Shown: positions 29,125 through 38,340 of the stretch, in pieces | How the letters are laid out: every line of letters starts with the position of its first letter | How positions within the stretch are numbered: position 1 is the stretch's first letter | Source: Streptomyces europaeiscabiei | GTDB lineage: Bacteria > Actinomycetota > Actinomycetes > Streptomycetales > Streptomycetaceae | Reading direction: 5' to 3' | DNA length: 64,000 nucleotides | Assembly (NCBI RefSeq): GCF_036346855.1 | Contig: NZ_CP107841.1 | Coordinates: 10,482,001-10,546,000 of the forward strand | Program-made: the position numbers and the translations under genes | Notes under the pieces: generated by a model | Database searches by the model: none | What the model saw: only the letters and a program-made list of their open reading frames with translations | What the model was told of the DNA's origin: nothing

Positions 29125-29316
29125 CGCATGTCGGTGGCACGGGCGTCGCCGCCATCGCCGAGCGGGTCGGCGCCACCCCCTCCGCCCTGATCCACCGCTT
29201 CGCAGCACGGACGGCCTCATCCAGGCCGTCCTGGAGGAGGCCGACCGGCGCGCCCTGGAGCGGCTGTCCGTCCCCCCCCGGACGCCGAGCCCACCCTCGA
29301 CCAGGCTTTCGGCTGG
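29125..29316 (+). pseudogene. TetR-type regulator, 5' half (helix-turn-helix end)
   Basis: The plus strand reads GGTGVAAIAERVGATPSALI then HRF, the TetR helix-turn-helix. A frameshift later it reads DGLIQAVLEEADRRALERLS and, after another shift at a run of eight C (29272-29279), AEPTLDQAFGW. The gene ends abruptly at 29316. Bases 29278-29316 match 40667-40705 at 37 of 39 positions, and the rest of a TetR gene continues from there, so this is the broken-off front half of the same (or a twin) gene. Confidence 0.75.
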
Positions 29317-29392
29317 CGCTGTCGACTTATCGAGTGCGTAGTTCGGGTGAGGGAGTGTCAGGGCGTGGGTGAGGCCGGTGGCGGCTGTGTGC

Positions 29393-29692
29393 TCAGGTCG
29401 TGGTGGGCCGGCCGGCGGTGCCGGTGGGGTGGTCCCAGATGGCGAAGCGGATGATCATCTCGGCCCGGTAGTCGGGTGCGGCCACCAAGTGGCGGTGGGG
29501 CCGGAAGTGGGTGAGATCCCGCTGAACGCGGACAGGAACCGCTGGGCTGCGCCGATGCCGTGGAAGCCCTTCGTCGCCCGTTCACCCTGGCGGGTGGGCT
29601 GGTGGCTGTTCTCGGCCCGGTTGTTGAGGCCCTTGTGGGAGCGGTGCTCGACGGAGTGCATGACCTCGCGGTGGGCCGCGCCGTAGGAGCGG
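29393..29692 (-). pseudogene. IS6-family transposase, C-terminal remnant
   Basis: The minus strand reads SYGAAHREVMHSVEHRSHKG, LNNRAENSHQPTRQGERATK and GFHGIGAAQRFLSAFSGISP, the C-terminal block of IS6-type transposases including the DDE glutamate region (NNRAENSH). After a frameshift it ends ...AEMIIRFAIWDHPTGTAGRP with the stop at 29393. The front two thirds are missing and replaced by an ABC-ATPase fragment in the opposite direction. Confidence 0.8.
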
Positions 29693-29697
29693 ATGCA

Positions 29698-29829
29698 CTC
29701 GAGCGCATGTGGGAGGAACTCGGCCTGACCTTCGTGATGGTCACCCACGACTCGGCGATCGCGCAGATGGCTCCGCGCCCGGCGACGATCCGCAAGGGCC
29801 GGATCAGCGTCAAGGAGAACACGCGTGCG
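29698..29829 (+). pseudogene. ABC transporter ATPase, C-terminal scrap (MacB/LolD-like)
   Basis: About 44 codons read LERMWEELGLTFVMVTHDSA then IAQMAPRPATIRKGRISVKE, the switch-histidine end of a MacB-type ABC ATPase. Nothing of the Walker motifs remains. It is juxtaposed head-on with the IS6 remnant, evidence of recombination at this point. Confidence 0.6.
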
Positions 29830-29982
29830 TATCCCCCCGACCCTGTAACGGAGTTCCGACGGCCGTGTAACAGTCGGCCGACGGAATTCTTGCCTCCTTC
29901 TCGTCTATTGAGCACCTGATCACCCCTCGGCATACTCCGTGTTCCGGGGGGCGTACGGGCATGCGTACGAGACCACCCCCGG

Positions 29983-30007
29983 CCGGGTGAATGAGGAATT
30001 CACCCGG
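29983..30007 (+). promoter_or_regulatory. Dyad in the leader of the subtilisin gene
   Basis: CCGGGTGAA and TTCACCCGG are exact inverted repeats separated by seven bases, ending 10 bp before the ribosome-binding AAGGGGG. It may be an operator or a leader hairpin that controls ribosome access. Confidence 0.5.
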
Positions 30008-30027
30008 TTCTTCTGCAAGGGGGAAAC

Positions 30028-33000
30028 TTGCGCAGACAAGTGAAAAGGGCGTATGCCGCCACAGTCGCCACCGCGGCGGCCGTGGCTCTGGCGGCGGGCA
30101 TGACCAGCCCGGCGTCGGCCAAAGGCGAGCAGGCGGCAGCGGCCGCCAAGCCGGTGTCCCTGACCGCCAAGCACCGCGTCACACTGATCACCGGCGACCG
30201 GGTCGTCCTGGACGCCAAGGGCCGTGTCATCGGCCTGGAGCACGCCAAGGGCCGGGAACACGTCCCCGTCCAGATCCGCAAGCTCGACGGCCACACCCTC
30301 GCCATCCCGGCCGACGCGGCCCGCCTGGTCGCCACCGGCAAGCTGGACCAGCGGCTCTTCGACGTCACCGAGTTGAACAAGTCCACCATCCGCAAGGCCC
30401 AGAAGAAGGGCCTGAAGGTCATCGTCGGCTACCGCGGCAGCGCAGCGGCCACCAAGGCCGACGTCCGCGACGCGGGCACCCTGAGCCACACGCTGAAGTC
30501 CGTGAACGCGGACGCGGTGCAGACACCGCAGAAGGACACATCCGAGCTCTGGGACGCGCTCACCAACGGCGAGAACACCGCCTCCGGTATCGCGCACGTC
30601 TGGCTCGACGGCGTCCGCAAGGCCAGCCTCGACAAGTCCGTCCCGCAGATCGGCGCGCCCAAGGCGTGGTCGGCCGGTTACGACGGCAAGGGCGTCAAGA
30701 TCGCCGTCCTGGACACCGGTGTCGACGCCACCCACGACGACCTCAAGGGTCAGGTGATCGGCGCCAAGAACTTCACCACCGCGCCCGACGCCACTGACAA
30801 GGTCGGCCACGGCACGCATGTCGCCTCCATCGCGGCCGGCACCGGCAAGAAGTCCGGCGGCAAGTACAAGGGCGTCGCGCCCGGCGCCAAGATCCTCAAC
30901 GGCAAGGTCCTCGACGACGGCGGATTCGGCAGCGATTCCGAGATCCTCGCCGGCATGGAGTGGGCCGCCGCCGAGGGCGCCGAAGTCATCAACCTGAGCC
31001 TGGCCGGCGGCGACACGCCCGCGATCGACCCGCTGGAAGCGGCGGTGAACAAGCTGTCCGAGGAGAAGGGCATCCTGTTCGCCATCGCGGCCGGCAACGA
31101 GGGCCACTTCGGCGAGCAGACCGTCGGCTCCCCGGGCAGCGCCGCCGCGGCCCTGACCGTCGGCGCGGTCGACGACCAGGACAAGCTGGCCGACTTCTCC
31201 AGTCGCGGCCCCGGCATGGACGGCGCCCTCAAGCCCGACGTGACCGCGCCCGGCGTGGACATCACCGCGGCCTCCGCCCCGGGCAACCTGATAGCCCAGG
31301 ACGTCGGCGAGAAGCCGGCCGGCTACATGACGATCTCCGGCACGTCGATGGCGACCCCGCATGTCGCGGGCGCGGCGGCGATCCTCAAGCAGCAGCACCC
31401 GGCCTGGAAGTACGCCGAACTGAAGGGCGCCCTCACCGGCTCCACCAAGGGCGGCAAGTACACCCCATTCCAGCAGGGTTCGGGCCGCATCCAGGTCGAC
31501 AAGGCCATCAAGCAGTCCGTGATCGCCGAGCCGGTCTCGGTGAGCTTCGGGGTGCAGCAGTGGCCGCACACCGACGACAAGCCGGTCACCGAGGAACTGA
31601 CGTACCGCAACCTCGGCACGACGGACGTCACGCTGAAGCTGACGTCGACAGCCACCAACCCGAAGGGGCAGGCCGTCCCGGCCGGCTTCTTCAAGCTCGG
31701 CGCCACCTCGGTGACGGTCCCGGCCGGCGGCAGGGCCTCCGTGCCGTTCACCGTCGACACCAAGCTCGGCGGCACGGTCGACGGCGCGTACTCGGCGTAT
31801 GTGACGGCGACGGGCAGCGGTCAGACCGTCCGCACGGCCGCGGCGGTCCAGCGCGAGGTCGAGTCGTACGACGTCACCCTGAAGTTCCTGGACCGCGACG
31901 GCAAGGCGGCGAAGTACTACAGCGCCGACCTGACCGGGATCGCGGGCCTGGGCAAGGGCAAGGGGGCCATGCCGTACGACGAGGACGGCACCGTCACCGC
32001 CCGTGTCCCCAAGGGCACCTACATCCTCAACACGAGCGTCTACGCGGGCGACGACCCGGAGAAATTCGAGGGCGCAGACTGGCTCGCCCAGCCCAAGCTG
32101 AACGTCGGCAAGAACACGACGATCACGCTGGACGCCCGCAAGGCCAAGCCGGTGGACATCACCGTTCCGGCCACGGGCGTCAAGTCGGAGTTCGCCTCGG
32201 CCGACTACACGGTGGAAGACGGTGACAGCAGCTACGGCTACGGCTGGTGGCTGGACTCGTACGACAACTTCCGCACCGCCCACGTCGGCCCGCAGATCAC
32301 CGACGGTTCGGTGACCCAACAGTGGGACGGCCACTGGTCCAAGGGCGACAAGGAGGAGTACGACGTCATCGCCGGCGGTCCGGTCAAGCAGCTCGCCACC
32401 GGTTTCACCAAGCACTACAAGGCGAGTGAGCTCGCCACGGTGAAGGCCGGCCTCGGCGCCTCGGCGAGCGGTAAGAAGGGCGCGATCAATGCGGTGGGCT
32501 GGATGCCGTGGAGCTCCAGCGCCTCCTCGATCGGCATGCCGCAGACCCTGCCCGGTACGCGCACGCTCCACCTGTCCGCCCAGGGCGGCGTGAAGTGGCA
32601 GCTGCAGTTCAACCAGTACGGCGGCGTGGACGCGGACGGTTTCGCGATCGACGAGGCCGCCTACACGCTGGGCACGCACAAGTTCGCCGCCGGCAAGAGC
32701 TACTCGAAGACCGTCAACACAGCCGTCTTCGGACCGCACCTGACCAGCGACTTCGGTGTCATCCGTGAGGGCAACCAGATCTACGGTTCCCTGCCGCTGT
32801 TCGCCGACGGCAAGGGCAACGTGGGCTGGTCCAAGTTCTCGTCGGTCAACACGACCTTGTACCGCAACGGCACCAAGGTCGGCAGCAACGACGACCCGCT
32901 GTTCGGGGACAAGCAGTTCAAGGTCCCGGCCGGTAAGGCCGAGTACAAGCTGACGACGTCGGTCAAGCGCAGCGTCAAGGTCGCCGCTGCATCCACCCGC

Positions 33001-33354
33001 GTCGACGCCAGCTGGACGTTCAGCTCGAAGAAGACCAACGGCATCACGAAGCTGCCCGTCTCCACGGCCCGCTTCCTCGCGACCACGGGCCTGGACAGCA
33101 GGGTTCCGGCCGACAAGACCGCCAAGGTCCCGGTCACCGTCGAGGGCGCGGCCAAGGGCAGCAACCTGAAGTCGCTGTCGGTGTACGCGTCGTACGACTA
33201 CGGCAAGACCTGGAAGAAGCTCACCGTCAAGGACGGCAAGGTGAGCGTCAAGAACCCGGCGAAGGGGAAGGCCATCTCCTTCCGCGCCAAGATCGCCGAC
33301 AAGAAGGGCAACAAGTCGACGATCTCGATCTACAACGCGTACTACGGCAAGTAA
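30028..33354 (+). CDS. Large secreted subtilisin-like serine protease (S8 family)
   Basis: 1108 aa from TTG 30028, with AAGGGGGAAA six bases upstream. Signal peptide residues 1-32 (RRQVKRAYAATVATAAAVAL ... SPASA). A pro-region follows (VTLITGDRVVLDAKGRVIGL), then the S8 catalytic domain: Asp229 in IAVLDTGVDATHDD, His261 in GHGTHVASIAAG, oxyanion Asn in AAGNEGHF and Ser440 in SGTSMATPHVAGAAAIL. The remaining 600 residues form beta-rich domains without transmembrane anchor, so the enzyme is probably released. Lys-rich and very uniform codon use. The gene lies alone inside IS-derived sequence and has its own terminator. Confidence 0.93.
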   Translation: MRRQVKRAYAATVATAAAVALAAGMTSPASAKGEQAAAAAKPVSLTAKHRVTLITGDRVVLDAKGRVIGLEHAKGREHVPVQIRKLDGHTLAIPADAARLVATGKLDQRLFDVTELNKSTIRKAQKKGLKVIVGYRGSAAATKADVRDAGTLSHTLKSVNADAVQTPQKDTSELWDALTNGENTASGIAHVWLDGVRKASLDKSVPQIGAPKAWSAGYDGKGVKIAVLDTGVDATHDDLKGQVIGAKNFTTAPDATDKVGHGTHVASIAAGTGKKSGGKYKGVAPGAKILNGKVLDDGGFGSDSEILAGMEWAAAEGAEVINLSLAGGDTPAIDPLEAAVNKLSEEKGILFAIAAGNEGHFGEQTVGSPGSAAAALTVGAVDDQDKLADFSSRGPGMDGALKPDVTAPGVDITAASAPGNLIAQDVGEKPAGYMTISGTSMATPHVAGAAAILKQQHPAWKYAELKGALTGSTKGGKYTPFQQGSGRIQVDKAIKQSVIAEPVSVSFGVQQWPHTDDKPVTEELTYRNLGTTDVTLKLTSTATNPKGQAVPAGFFKLGATSVTVPAGGRASVPFTVDTKLGGTVDGAYSAYVTATGSGQTVRTAAAVQREVESYDVTLKFLDRDGKAAKYYSADLTGIAGLGKGKGAMPYDEDGTVTARVPKGTYILNTSVYAGDDPEKFEGADWLAQPKLNVGKNTTITLDARKAKPVDITVPATGVKSEFASADYTVEDGDSSYGYGWWLDSYDNFRTAHVGPQITDGSVTQQWDGHWSKGDKEEYDVIAGGPVKQLATGFTKHYKASELATVKAGLGASASGKKGAINAVGWMPWSSSASSIGMPQTLPGTRTLHLSAQGGVKWQLQFNQYGGVDADGFAIDEAAYTLGTHKFAAGKSYSKTVNTAVFGPHLTSDFGVIREGNQIYGSLPLFADGKGNVGWSKFSSVNTTLYRNGTKVGSNDDPLFGDKQFKVPAGKAEYKLTTSVKRSVKVAAASTRVDASWTFSSKKTNGITKLPVSTARFLATTGLDSRVPADKTAKVPVTVEGAAKGSNLKSLSVYASYDYGKTWKKLTVKDGKVSVKNPAKGKAISFRAKIADKKGNKSTISIYNAYYGK

Positions 33355-33371
33355 GCGGTAGCGCACGCGCG

Positions 33372-33405
33372 CGCGGCCCGTCGGAAGCTTCGGCTTCCGG
33401 CGGGC
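33372..33405 (+). terminator. Terminator of the subtilisin gene
   Basis: Stem CGGCCCG-CGGAAGC / GCTTCCG-CGGGCCG with one mismatch and a stable TTCG tetraloop, 17 bp after the stop codon. Confidence 0.8.
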
Positions 33406-33549
33406 CGTCCGCGTCTGCGGGCACGTGGAGGACCGGGCCTGACGAGCGGGCGCGCTGATGCGGGGCCACCTCGCCGATGACCAGGTTGTAGTCGGTGAAC
33501 GGCCTCAGCAGCAGTGCCGTGTAGGCGGCAGTGCCGAACCCGGCTGCGG

Positions 33550-33900
33550 GCAGGTCCTGTTCACACAAGGGGGTGAAGTCGACGTCGAGTGTCGGGTCGT
33601 ATGCCTCGGGCTGGATGCCGAGTCTGTGCGTGGAGTACTCGCCGAACCGGTTGATGTGTTCCGTCAGGTACGGCGAAATGTGGGCCAGATCCTCTGAAGC
33701 GATCTCCCGGCCCTCCTCCATCTGACGGACGACCTCCGCGAAGTCCAGGGCGTTGTGGAACATCACGGCGTCCGTGAGCAGCGCGTTGAACTTCGGCCTT
33801 CTCCTGCTCGACGGGGCCGTTTTCGGCGATGACGCCGCGGTCGCCGAACTCGAGCCATTGGGTTACTCCGCTGCCCCAAAGCGCTGTGCGGCTTCAGTTG
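33550..33900 (-). pseudogene. Tn3-family transposase, C-terminal remnant
   Basis: The minus strand reads GVIAENGPVEQEKA, a frameshift, then KFNALLTDAVMFHNALDFAE, VVRQMEEGREIASEDLAHIS and PYLTEHINRFGEYSTHRLGI, the end of Tn3-type TnpA. The rest of the roughly 1000-residue enzyme is gone. No Tn3 terminal repeats were found. Confidence 0.75.
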
Positions 33901-33929
33901 GGCGAAGGAAGAGGACCGCATCGTGAGCG

Positions 33930-34080
33930 GCCTGCCGGACTGCCCGTTGTGCGGGTACCAGTCGGCGAAGTCCTCGTCACGCCACAGCCCGCCCAGGTGA
34001 TCTCTCACCCACATCGCCGTCGTACCGCCCGGGTTGCTCGCCCGCGCCATCTGCACGGTCAGAGAAGGGACTTGCTCACC
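33930..34080 (-). pseudogene. IS1182-family transposase, extreme N-terminal scrap
   Basis: About 45 codons read VQMARASNPGGTTAMWVRDH then LGGLWRDEDFADWYPHNGQSG, the start of IS1182-type transposases. The piece ends where the domain preserved at 24507-24730 would begin, but it is next to Tn3 debris. The following 34081-34307 shows no gene. Confidence 0.6.
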
Positions 34081-34307
34081 AGAACGGGCATGGAGCGACA
34101 ACGGGCACCTCGACAACTGCATCGGTCCTCGAGCAGAGCCGAGCATGCCCGTTGATCACGCTGCCCCGCCGGGGATCCTCAAGATCCCCCAGAGTCAAGC
34201 TCAGCTTGTCCTACGTCTGCCGTCGCGGTCACCCACCGTCCGCAACGGATCTCACCGAAACCTGCGGTGCCGCCGGTACGGCCGAAAGATCTGAACCAGT
34301 ACCGGGA

Positions 34308-35426
34308 TCAGGCCGCGACGAGCTCCTGTCCGCGGTCCGGTGTCTTGACCTTGGGCTTCTTGTTCGGCAGCGAGAGCCGGAAGACCTTGTGCCATGCGGA
34401 GAACACCTGCTTGGGCAGCGGCCCGGTGACGTACTCCAGCTCGTACTTCTCGAACAACGCGCGCACCTTCACCGCGACCTCGGCGTACCGGTTGCTCGGC
34501 AGGTCCGGGAACAGGTGGTGCTCGATCTGGTGCGACAGATTGCCGGTCATGAAGTGCATGGCCCTGCTGCCGCTGATGTTCGCCGAGCCCATCATCTGGC
34601 GCAGGTACCACTGGCCGCGCGTCTCGCCCTTGATCGAGCGGCGCTCGAAGACCTGTACGCCCTCGGGGAAGTGCCCGCACATGATCACCGAGTGGGTCCA
34701 GATGTTGCGGACCAGGTTTGCGGTGAACGTGGCGGCGAGCGTGGTGAGGAACGACGGGCCCGACAGCAGCGGGTGGATCACGTAGTCCTTGAGTACCTGC
34801 TTGCGGATCTTGCGGCCCACGGCCTTGGCCCGCGCGCGGAACTCCGGGTTCTTGCGGCGGCGCTTGTGCAGGTTCTTGGCGAGCTCCAGGTCGTACGCTG
34901 CGATGCCGTACTCGAAGAAGCAGGCGTTGAGGAAGTTCCACAGCGGCTGGCCGAGGTGGAACGGGTGCCACTTCTGGTCCTCGTCGACGCGCATGATGCC
35001 GTAGCCGAGGTCGTTGTCCTTGCCGATCACGTTGGTGTACGTGTGGTGCAGCTCGTTGTGCGAGTGCTTCCACTGCTCGGACGGCGAGGCGTGATCCCAC
35101 TCCCAGGTGGTGGAGTGGATCTTCGGGTCCCGCATCCAGTCCCACTGGCCGTGCAGGATGTTGTGGCCGATCTCCATGTTGTCCATGATCTTCGCCACGG
35201 ACAGACCGGCGGTGCCGATCAGCCACGCGGGCGGGAAGATCGAGAACAGCAGCACGCCCCTGCTGACCAGCTCGAGCTTGCGCTGCGCCGAGATGACCTT
35301 ACGGATGTAGGCGGCGTCTTTCTCGCCGCGGCCGGCGATCACCTCGTCGCGGATCGCGTCCAGCTCGCGGCCAAGCTCCTCGATCTGCTCCGCGGTCAGG
35401 TGGGCGGTGGGGTCGATGGCGGTCAA
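34308..35426 (-). CDS. Membrane fatty acid desaturase (DesA3-like acyl-CoA/acyl-lipid desaturase)
   Basis: 372 aa. TTG 35426 has GGAG five to six bases upstream and follows the reductase gene by seven bases. The diiron histidine boxes are complete: GHNILHGQWDW, HSHNELHHTYTN and the distal HQIEHHLFPDLP. Two hydrophobic hairpins (ISAQRKLELVSRGVLLFSIF region and SFLTTLAATFTANLV region) match the membrane desaturase topology. It introduces a double bond, probably delta-9, into fatty acyl chains using electrons from the [2Fe-2S] reductase encoded just upstream. Confidence 0.92.
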   Translation of the reverse strand: MTAIDPTAHLTAEQIEELGRELDAIRDEVIAGRGEKDAAYIRKVISAQRKLELVSRGVLLFSIFPPAWLIGTAGLSVAKIMDNMEIGHNILHGQWDWMRDPKIHSTTWEWDHASPSEQWKHSHNELHHTYTNVIGKDNDLGYGIMRVDEDQKWHPFHLGQPLWNFLNACFFEYGIAAYDLELAKNLHKRRRKNPEFRARAKAVGRKIRKQVLKDYVIHPLLSGPSFLTTLAATFTANLVRNIWTHSVIMCGHFPEGVQVFERRSIKGETRGQWYLRQMMGSANISGSRAMHFMTGNLSHQIEHHLFPDLPSNRYAEVAVKVRALFEKYELEYVTGPLPKQVFSAWHKVFRLSLPNKKPKVKTPDRGQELVAA

Positions 35427-35433
35427 GGTGCTC

Positions 35434-36489
35434 CTACCGTTCGATGTCGCAGGGGCCCGCCGCAGCGGACACGCAGGTCTGGATGAGGACGCCCGGCTCG
35501 GCCTCGGTGATCTCGCCGGTGCGCAGGTCGCGGACGGCGCCCGCCTTGAGCGGCGTGACGCAGCCGAAGCAGATGCCCATGCGGCACCCGGACGGCATGA
35601 GCACGCCGGCCTCCTCGCCGACGTCCAGCAACGGCGTGGCGCCGTCCGCGTCGACGGTCTTGCCGGTGGTGCTGAACGTGACCTCGCCACCGTCGCCGAC
35701 GACGGCGATGCTGGGGCGGAAGCGTTCGGTGTGCAGACGCTCTCGGACGCCGTGCTCGGTCCAGTGCTCTTCGGCGGCGTCGAGCAGGCCCGCGGGCCCG
35801 CAAGCCCAGGTCTCGCGCTCGGCCCAGTCGGGCACGAGTTCGTCGAGACGGGCGATGTCGAGCATGCCGTCCGTGTCGGTGTGCACCTCGGTGAGACGCA
35901 GCTTCTTGTCCGCGACCAGGTCGTGCAGATCGTTGCGGAAGATCACGTCTTGCGGCTGTGGCGCGGAGTGGACCATGACGACGTCGTCGAGCTCGATGTC
36001 GCGCAGCATGCCCATCACAGGCGTGATGCCGCTGCCGGCCGTCAGGTAGAGCACCTTGGCGGGCTTGGCCTCCGGCAGCACGAAGTCACCGGTCGCCTGG
36101 TCGAGCTGGATCAGCGTGCCCGGTTTCGCCCTGCGGACCAGGTGGTTGCTGACCTTGCCGTCCGGGATCGCCTTCACGGTGATCGTGACGCGGCCGTCCT
36201 GGCGGTCTGTCGGCGAGGTGACCGAGTAGGCACGCCACAGGCGCACCCCGTCGACATCGACTCCGATCCGCACGTACTGACCGGCTGTGTGGCCGCGCCA
36301 GCCCCGTCCCGGCCTGATCACGATGGTCGCGGCGTCACCCGTCTCGGGGTGCACGGCCTCGATGCGTGCACGCAGGTCAGCGCCCGCACGCAGCGGGCTG
36401 ACCAGGTCCAGGTAGTCCGACGGCAGCAGCGGCGTCGTGACCATCTCCAGTAGTTTCCACGCCCTGCTGCGGAGGGCTGCACTCGTCAT
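35434..36489 (-). CDS. Flavin/[2Fe-2S] oxidoreductase, electron donor of the desaturase
   Basis: 351 aa from ATG 36489. N-terminal FAD domain (RAYSVTSP) and NAD domain (KVLYLTAGSGITPVMGMLRD, later WACGPAGLLDAAEEHW), then a plant-type ferredoxin domain with CRMGICFGC plus a distal Cys in GVLIQTCVSA. It matches the reductases that work with DesA3-type desaturases in actinobacteria. The tight operon with the desaturase (7-bp gap) supports this partnership. The divergent PucR-type gene lies 86 bp away and is the likely regulator. Confidence 0.92.
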   Translation of the reverse strand: MTSAALRSRAWKLLEMVTTPLLPSDYLDLVSPLRAGADLRARIEAVHPETGDAATIVIRPGRGWRGHTAGQYVRIGVDVDGVRLWRAYSVTSPTDRQDGRVTITVKAIPDGKVSNHLVRRAKPGTLIQLDQATGDFVLPEAKPAKVLYLTAGSGITPVMGMLRDIELDDVVMVHSAPQPQDVIFRNDLHDLVADKKLRLTEVHTDTDGMLDIARLDELVPDWAERETWACGPAGLLDAAEEHWTEHGVRERLHTERFRPSIAVVGDGGEVTFSTTGKTVDADGATPLLDVGEEAGVLMPSGCRMGICFGCVTPLKAGAVRDLRTGEITEAEPGVLIQTCVSAAAGPCDIER

Positions 36490-36575
36490 GCCTACAGCTT
36501 GATGCGCCTCAGGGCGTAAAGTCCTGTCCGTAGGACGTGAATCTGGTCGGCTGAATTGTTCGCAGGGAACAAAAT

Positions 36576-37715
36576 ATGAGCCATGCAATCCGGAGGGCCA
36601 CCGAACTGGCCCTGGATGAGACGACGGTCACCGCACTTCGGGCCGCGCTGAAGAGCACCGCCGACGAGGTCGTCCAGGCGATCATCGACGAGGTCCCTCC
36701 ATACGCCAACGCTCTTTCGGGCAGCATGGGCGGCACCATCCGCCGAGCCGTCCGCACCGCCCTGGGGCACTATCTGGACCTCGCGAGCGGGAACGCCACG
36801 GGCGGCGACGCCGGTGACGCAGCCTATGAGCTGGGCCGCGGCGAGGTGCGCGACGGCCGTTCGATGGACGCCCTACTCAGCGCCTATCGTGTCGGCGCCC
36901 GCGTGGCCTGGCGATGCCTGGCAGCAGGTGCCGTACCCGCAGGTCTGCCCGCCGCTGAGGTCGCCAAGTTCGCCGAGCTGACCTTCGCCTACATCGACGA
37001 GCTCTCTGCCGCGAGCGCCGCGGGCCACGCCGACGAACTGGCCGCCCGGGGCCGCGCTCATGAGCGCCACCTGGAACAACTGGTCCGCGACCTCCTCACC
37101 GGCGCGAGCCCGGACGTGCTGCTGGCCTCTGCTCAACGGGCAGGGTGGCAGCCTCCGGTTTCGCTGACCGCGGTCCTGCTGCCCGCCGCGCAGGCCTGGC
37201 CTGTCTACCGCGCGCTCGACCCGAGCACCCTCGTCCTCGACGATCTGCCGGACGCCTTCGGAGTGCTGCTCGTCCCCGATGCCGACCGATCACATCTCTT
37301 GAGGCAGCTGACCGACCGCGCCGCCGTGGTCGGCCCGGCCCGGCCATGGACTCGAGCGTCCGCCTCGTACGCACGAGCCGTACGTGCGCGCTCCCTCTCC
37401 TCTGATATTCGCGACACCGAGGACCACCTGCCCGAGCTGGTGCTGAGCGCCGACATGGACGCGTTCGCAGACCTGCGTGCCCGAGCCCTCGCACCGTTGC
37501 GGACCTTGCCTGTCGCGACCGCGCGGCGGCTGGAGGAGACGTTGCAGGCGTGGCTGCTGCACCAGGGCAGGCGGGACGAGGTGGCGGCGGCGTTGTTCGT
37601 CCATCCCCAGACCGTCCGGTACCGGATGTCGCAGCTGCGGGAGCTGTTTCCGGATCTCGGGTCGCCGCACCGGGTCCTCGAACTGACGCTGGCGGTCGGT
37701 CTTCGGGTCAGCTGA
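36576..37715 (+). CDS. PucR/CdaR-type helix-turn-helix regulator of the desaturase pair
   Basis: 379 aa. N-terminal helical sensory part (RRATELALDETTVTALRAAL ... GRGEVRDGRSMDALLSAYRVGARVAW), then the PucR C-terminal DNA-binding domain (LLHQGRRDEVAAALFVHPQTVRYRMSQLRE, residues 326-356, with the VRYRM recognition helix). It is divergent from the desaturase-reductase operon across 86 bp, so it probably responds to fatty acid or membrane state (inferred). Intact. Confidence 0.88.
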   Translation: MSHAIRRATELALDETTVTALRAALKSTADEVVQAIIDEVPPYANALSGSMGGTIRRAVRTALGHYLDLASGNATGGDAGDAAYELGRGEVRDGRSMDALLSAYRVGARVAWRCLAAGAVPAGLPAAEVAKFAELTFAYIDELSAASAAGHADELAARGRAHERHLEQLVRDLLTGASPDVLLASAQRAGWQPPVSLTAVLLPAAQAWPVYRALDPSTLVLDDLPDAFGVLLVPDADRSHLLRQLTDRAAVVGPARPWTRASASYARAVRARSLSSDIRDTEDHLPELVLSADMDAFADLRARALAPLRTLPVATARRLEETLQAWLLHQGRRDEVAAALFVHPQTVRYRMSQLRELFPDLGSPHRVLELTLAVGLRVS

Positions 37716-37819
37716 CGCGTTCTTCGACCGTCCGTGAGCGGTCCAGCAATCGTGCCTCGTCCTCGGCGTCGTCAGCTGGCTCATGCGGCCCGGGGAAGAA
37801 CAGCATTACTGACCTTTTC

Positions 37820-38287
37820 GGGGGTTAACGGGGGATCCCGCGAGCGGGATGCCCTGGCCATCGATGAGGACGTGGTGCTTGCTGCCCGGACGTGCGCGGT
37901 CGACCGGGCTGGGCCCGCTTTTGGGCCCCGCCGAGCGGCCCGGACGTGGGAGGAGTCGATCACCGGGATCCAGTGGGAGCACCTGCCGCAGGAACTGGGC
38001 TTCGGTTCGGGTATGACCTGCTGGCGACGCCTGGCGGCCTGGAACGAAGCGGGACTATGGGACCAGTTGCACCTGGTGCTGCTGAAGAAGCCGCGTTCGG
38101 CGGATGAACTCGACTGGTCCTGGGCGGTGTGCAGCACGGACAAGATCCCGCACAGTGCCTGCCGGTCCGGCACCCGCGGTCGGCCCGAGACCAGCTTCGG
38201 TCCCGGCACCGGCAGCAACGGCTCGATCAGCGACCACAGTTCATCCGACACGATCAACGGCCGCGGCTGTCGCTTCCCCGCGACCAC
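37820..38287 (-). pseudogene. IS5-family transposase with an inverted internal segment
   Basis: The minus strand starts correctly at 38287: RPLIVSDELWSLIEPLLPVP and RQALCGILSVLHT. The next block of the protein (GIQWEHLPQELGFGSGMTCW ... SADELDWSWAV) is instead on the plus strand, 37961-38129. The minus strand resumes with VIDSSHVRAARRGPK. CACCG/CGGTG bound the flipped piece. Downstream, C CCA AAA (about 37920) is a classic -1 slippery heptamer, and after a -1 shift the frame reads PGSKHHVLIDGQGIPLAGSP, so this element probably used programmed frameshifting. The 3' end is missing. Confidence 0.8.
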
Positions 38288-38340
38288 ACCAACGAGCAGG
38301 CAGCCCGACAGTCACATGATCAACAACTTTTGTCAGGCCA

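Noticed and set aside
29920..33366. Open frame of about 1150 codons on the minus strand opposite the subtilisin
   Set aside because: Low-complexity Arg/Gly/Val-rich translation, exactly antisense to a gene with intact catalytic residues; a by-product of high GC codon bias.
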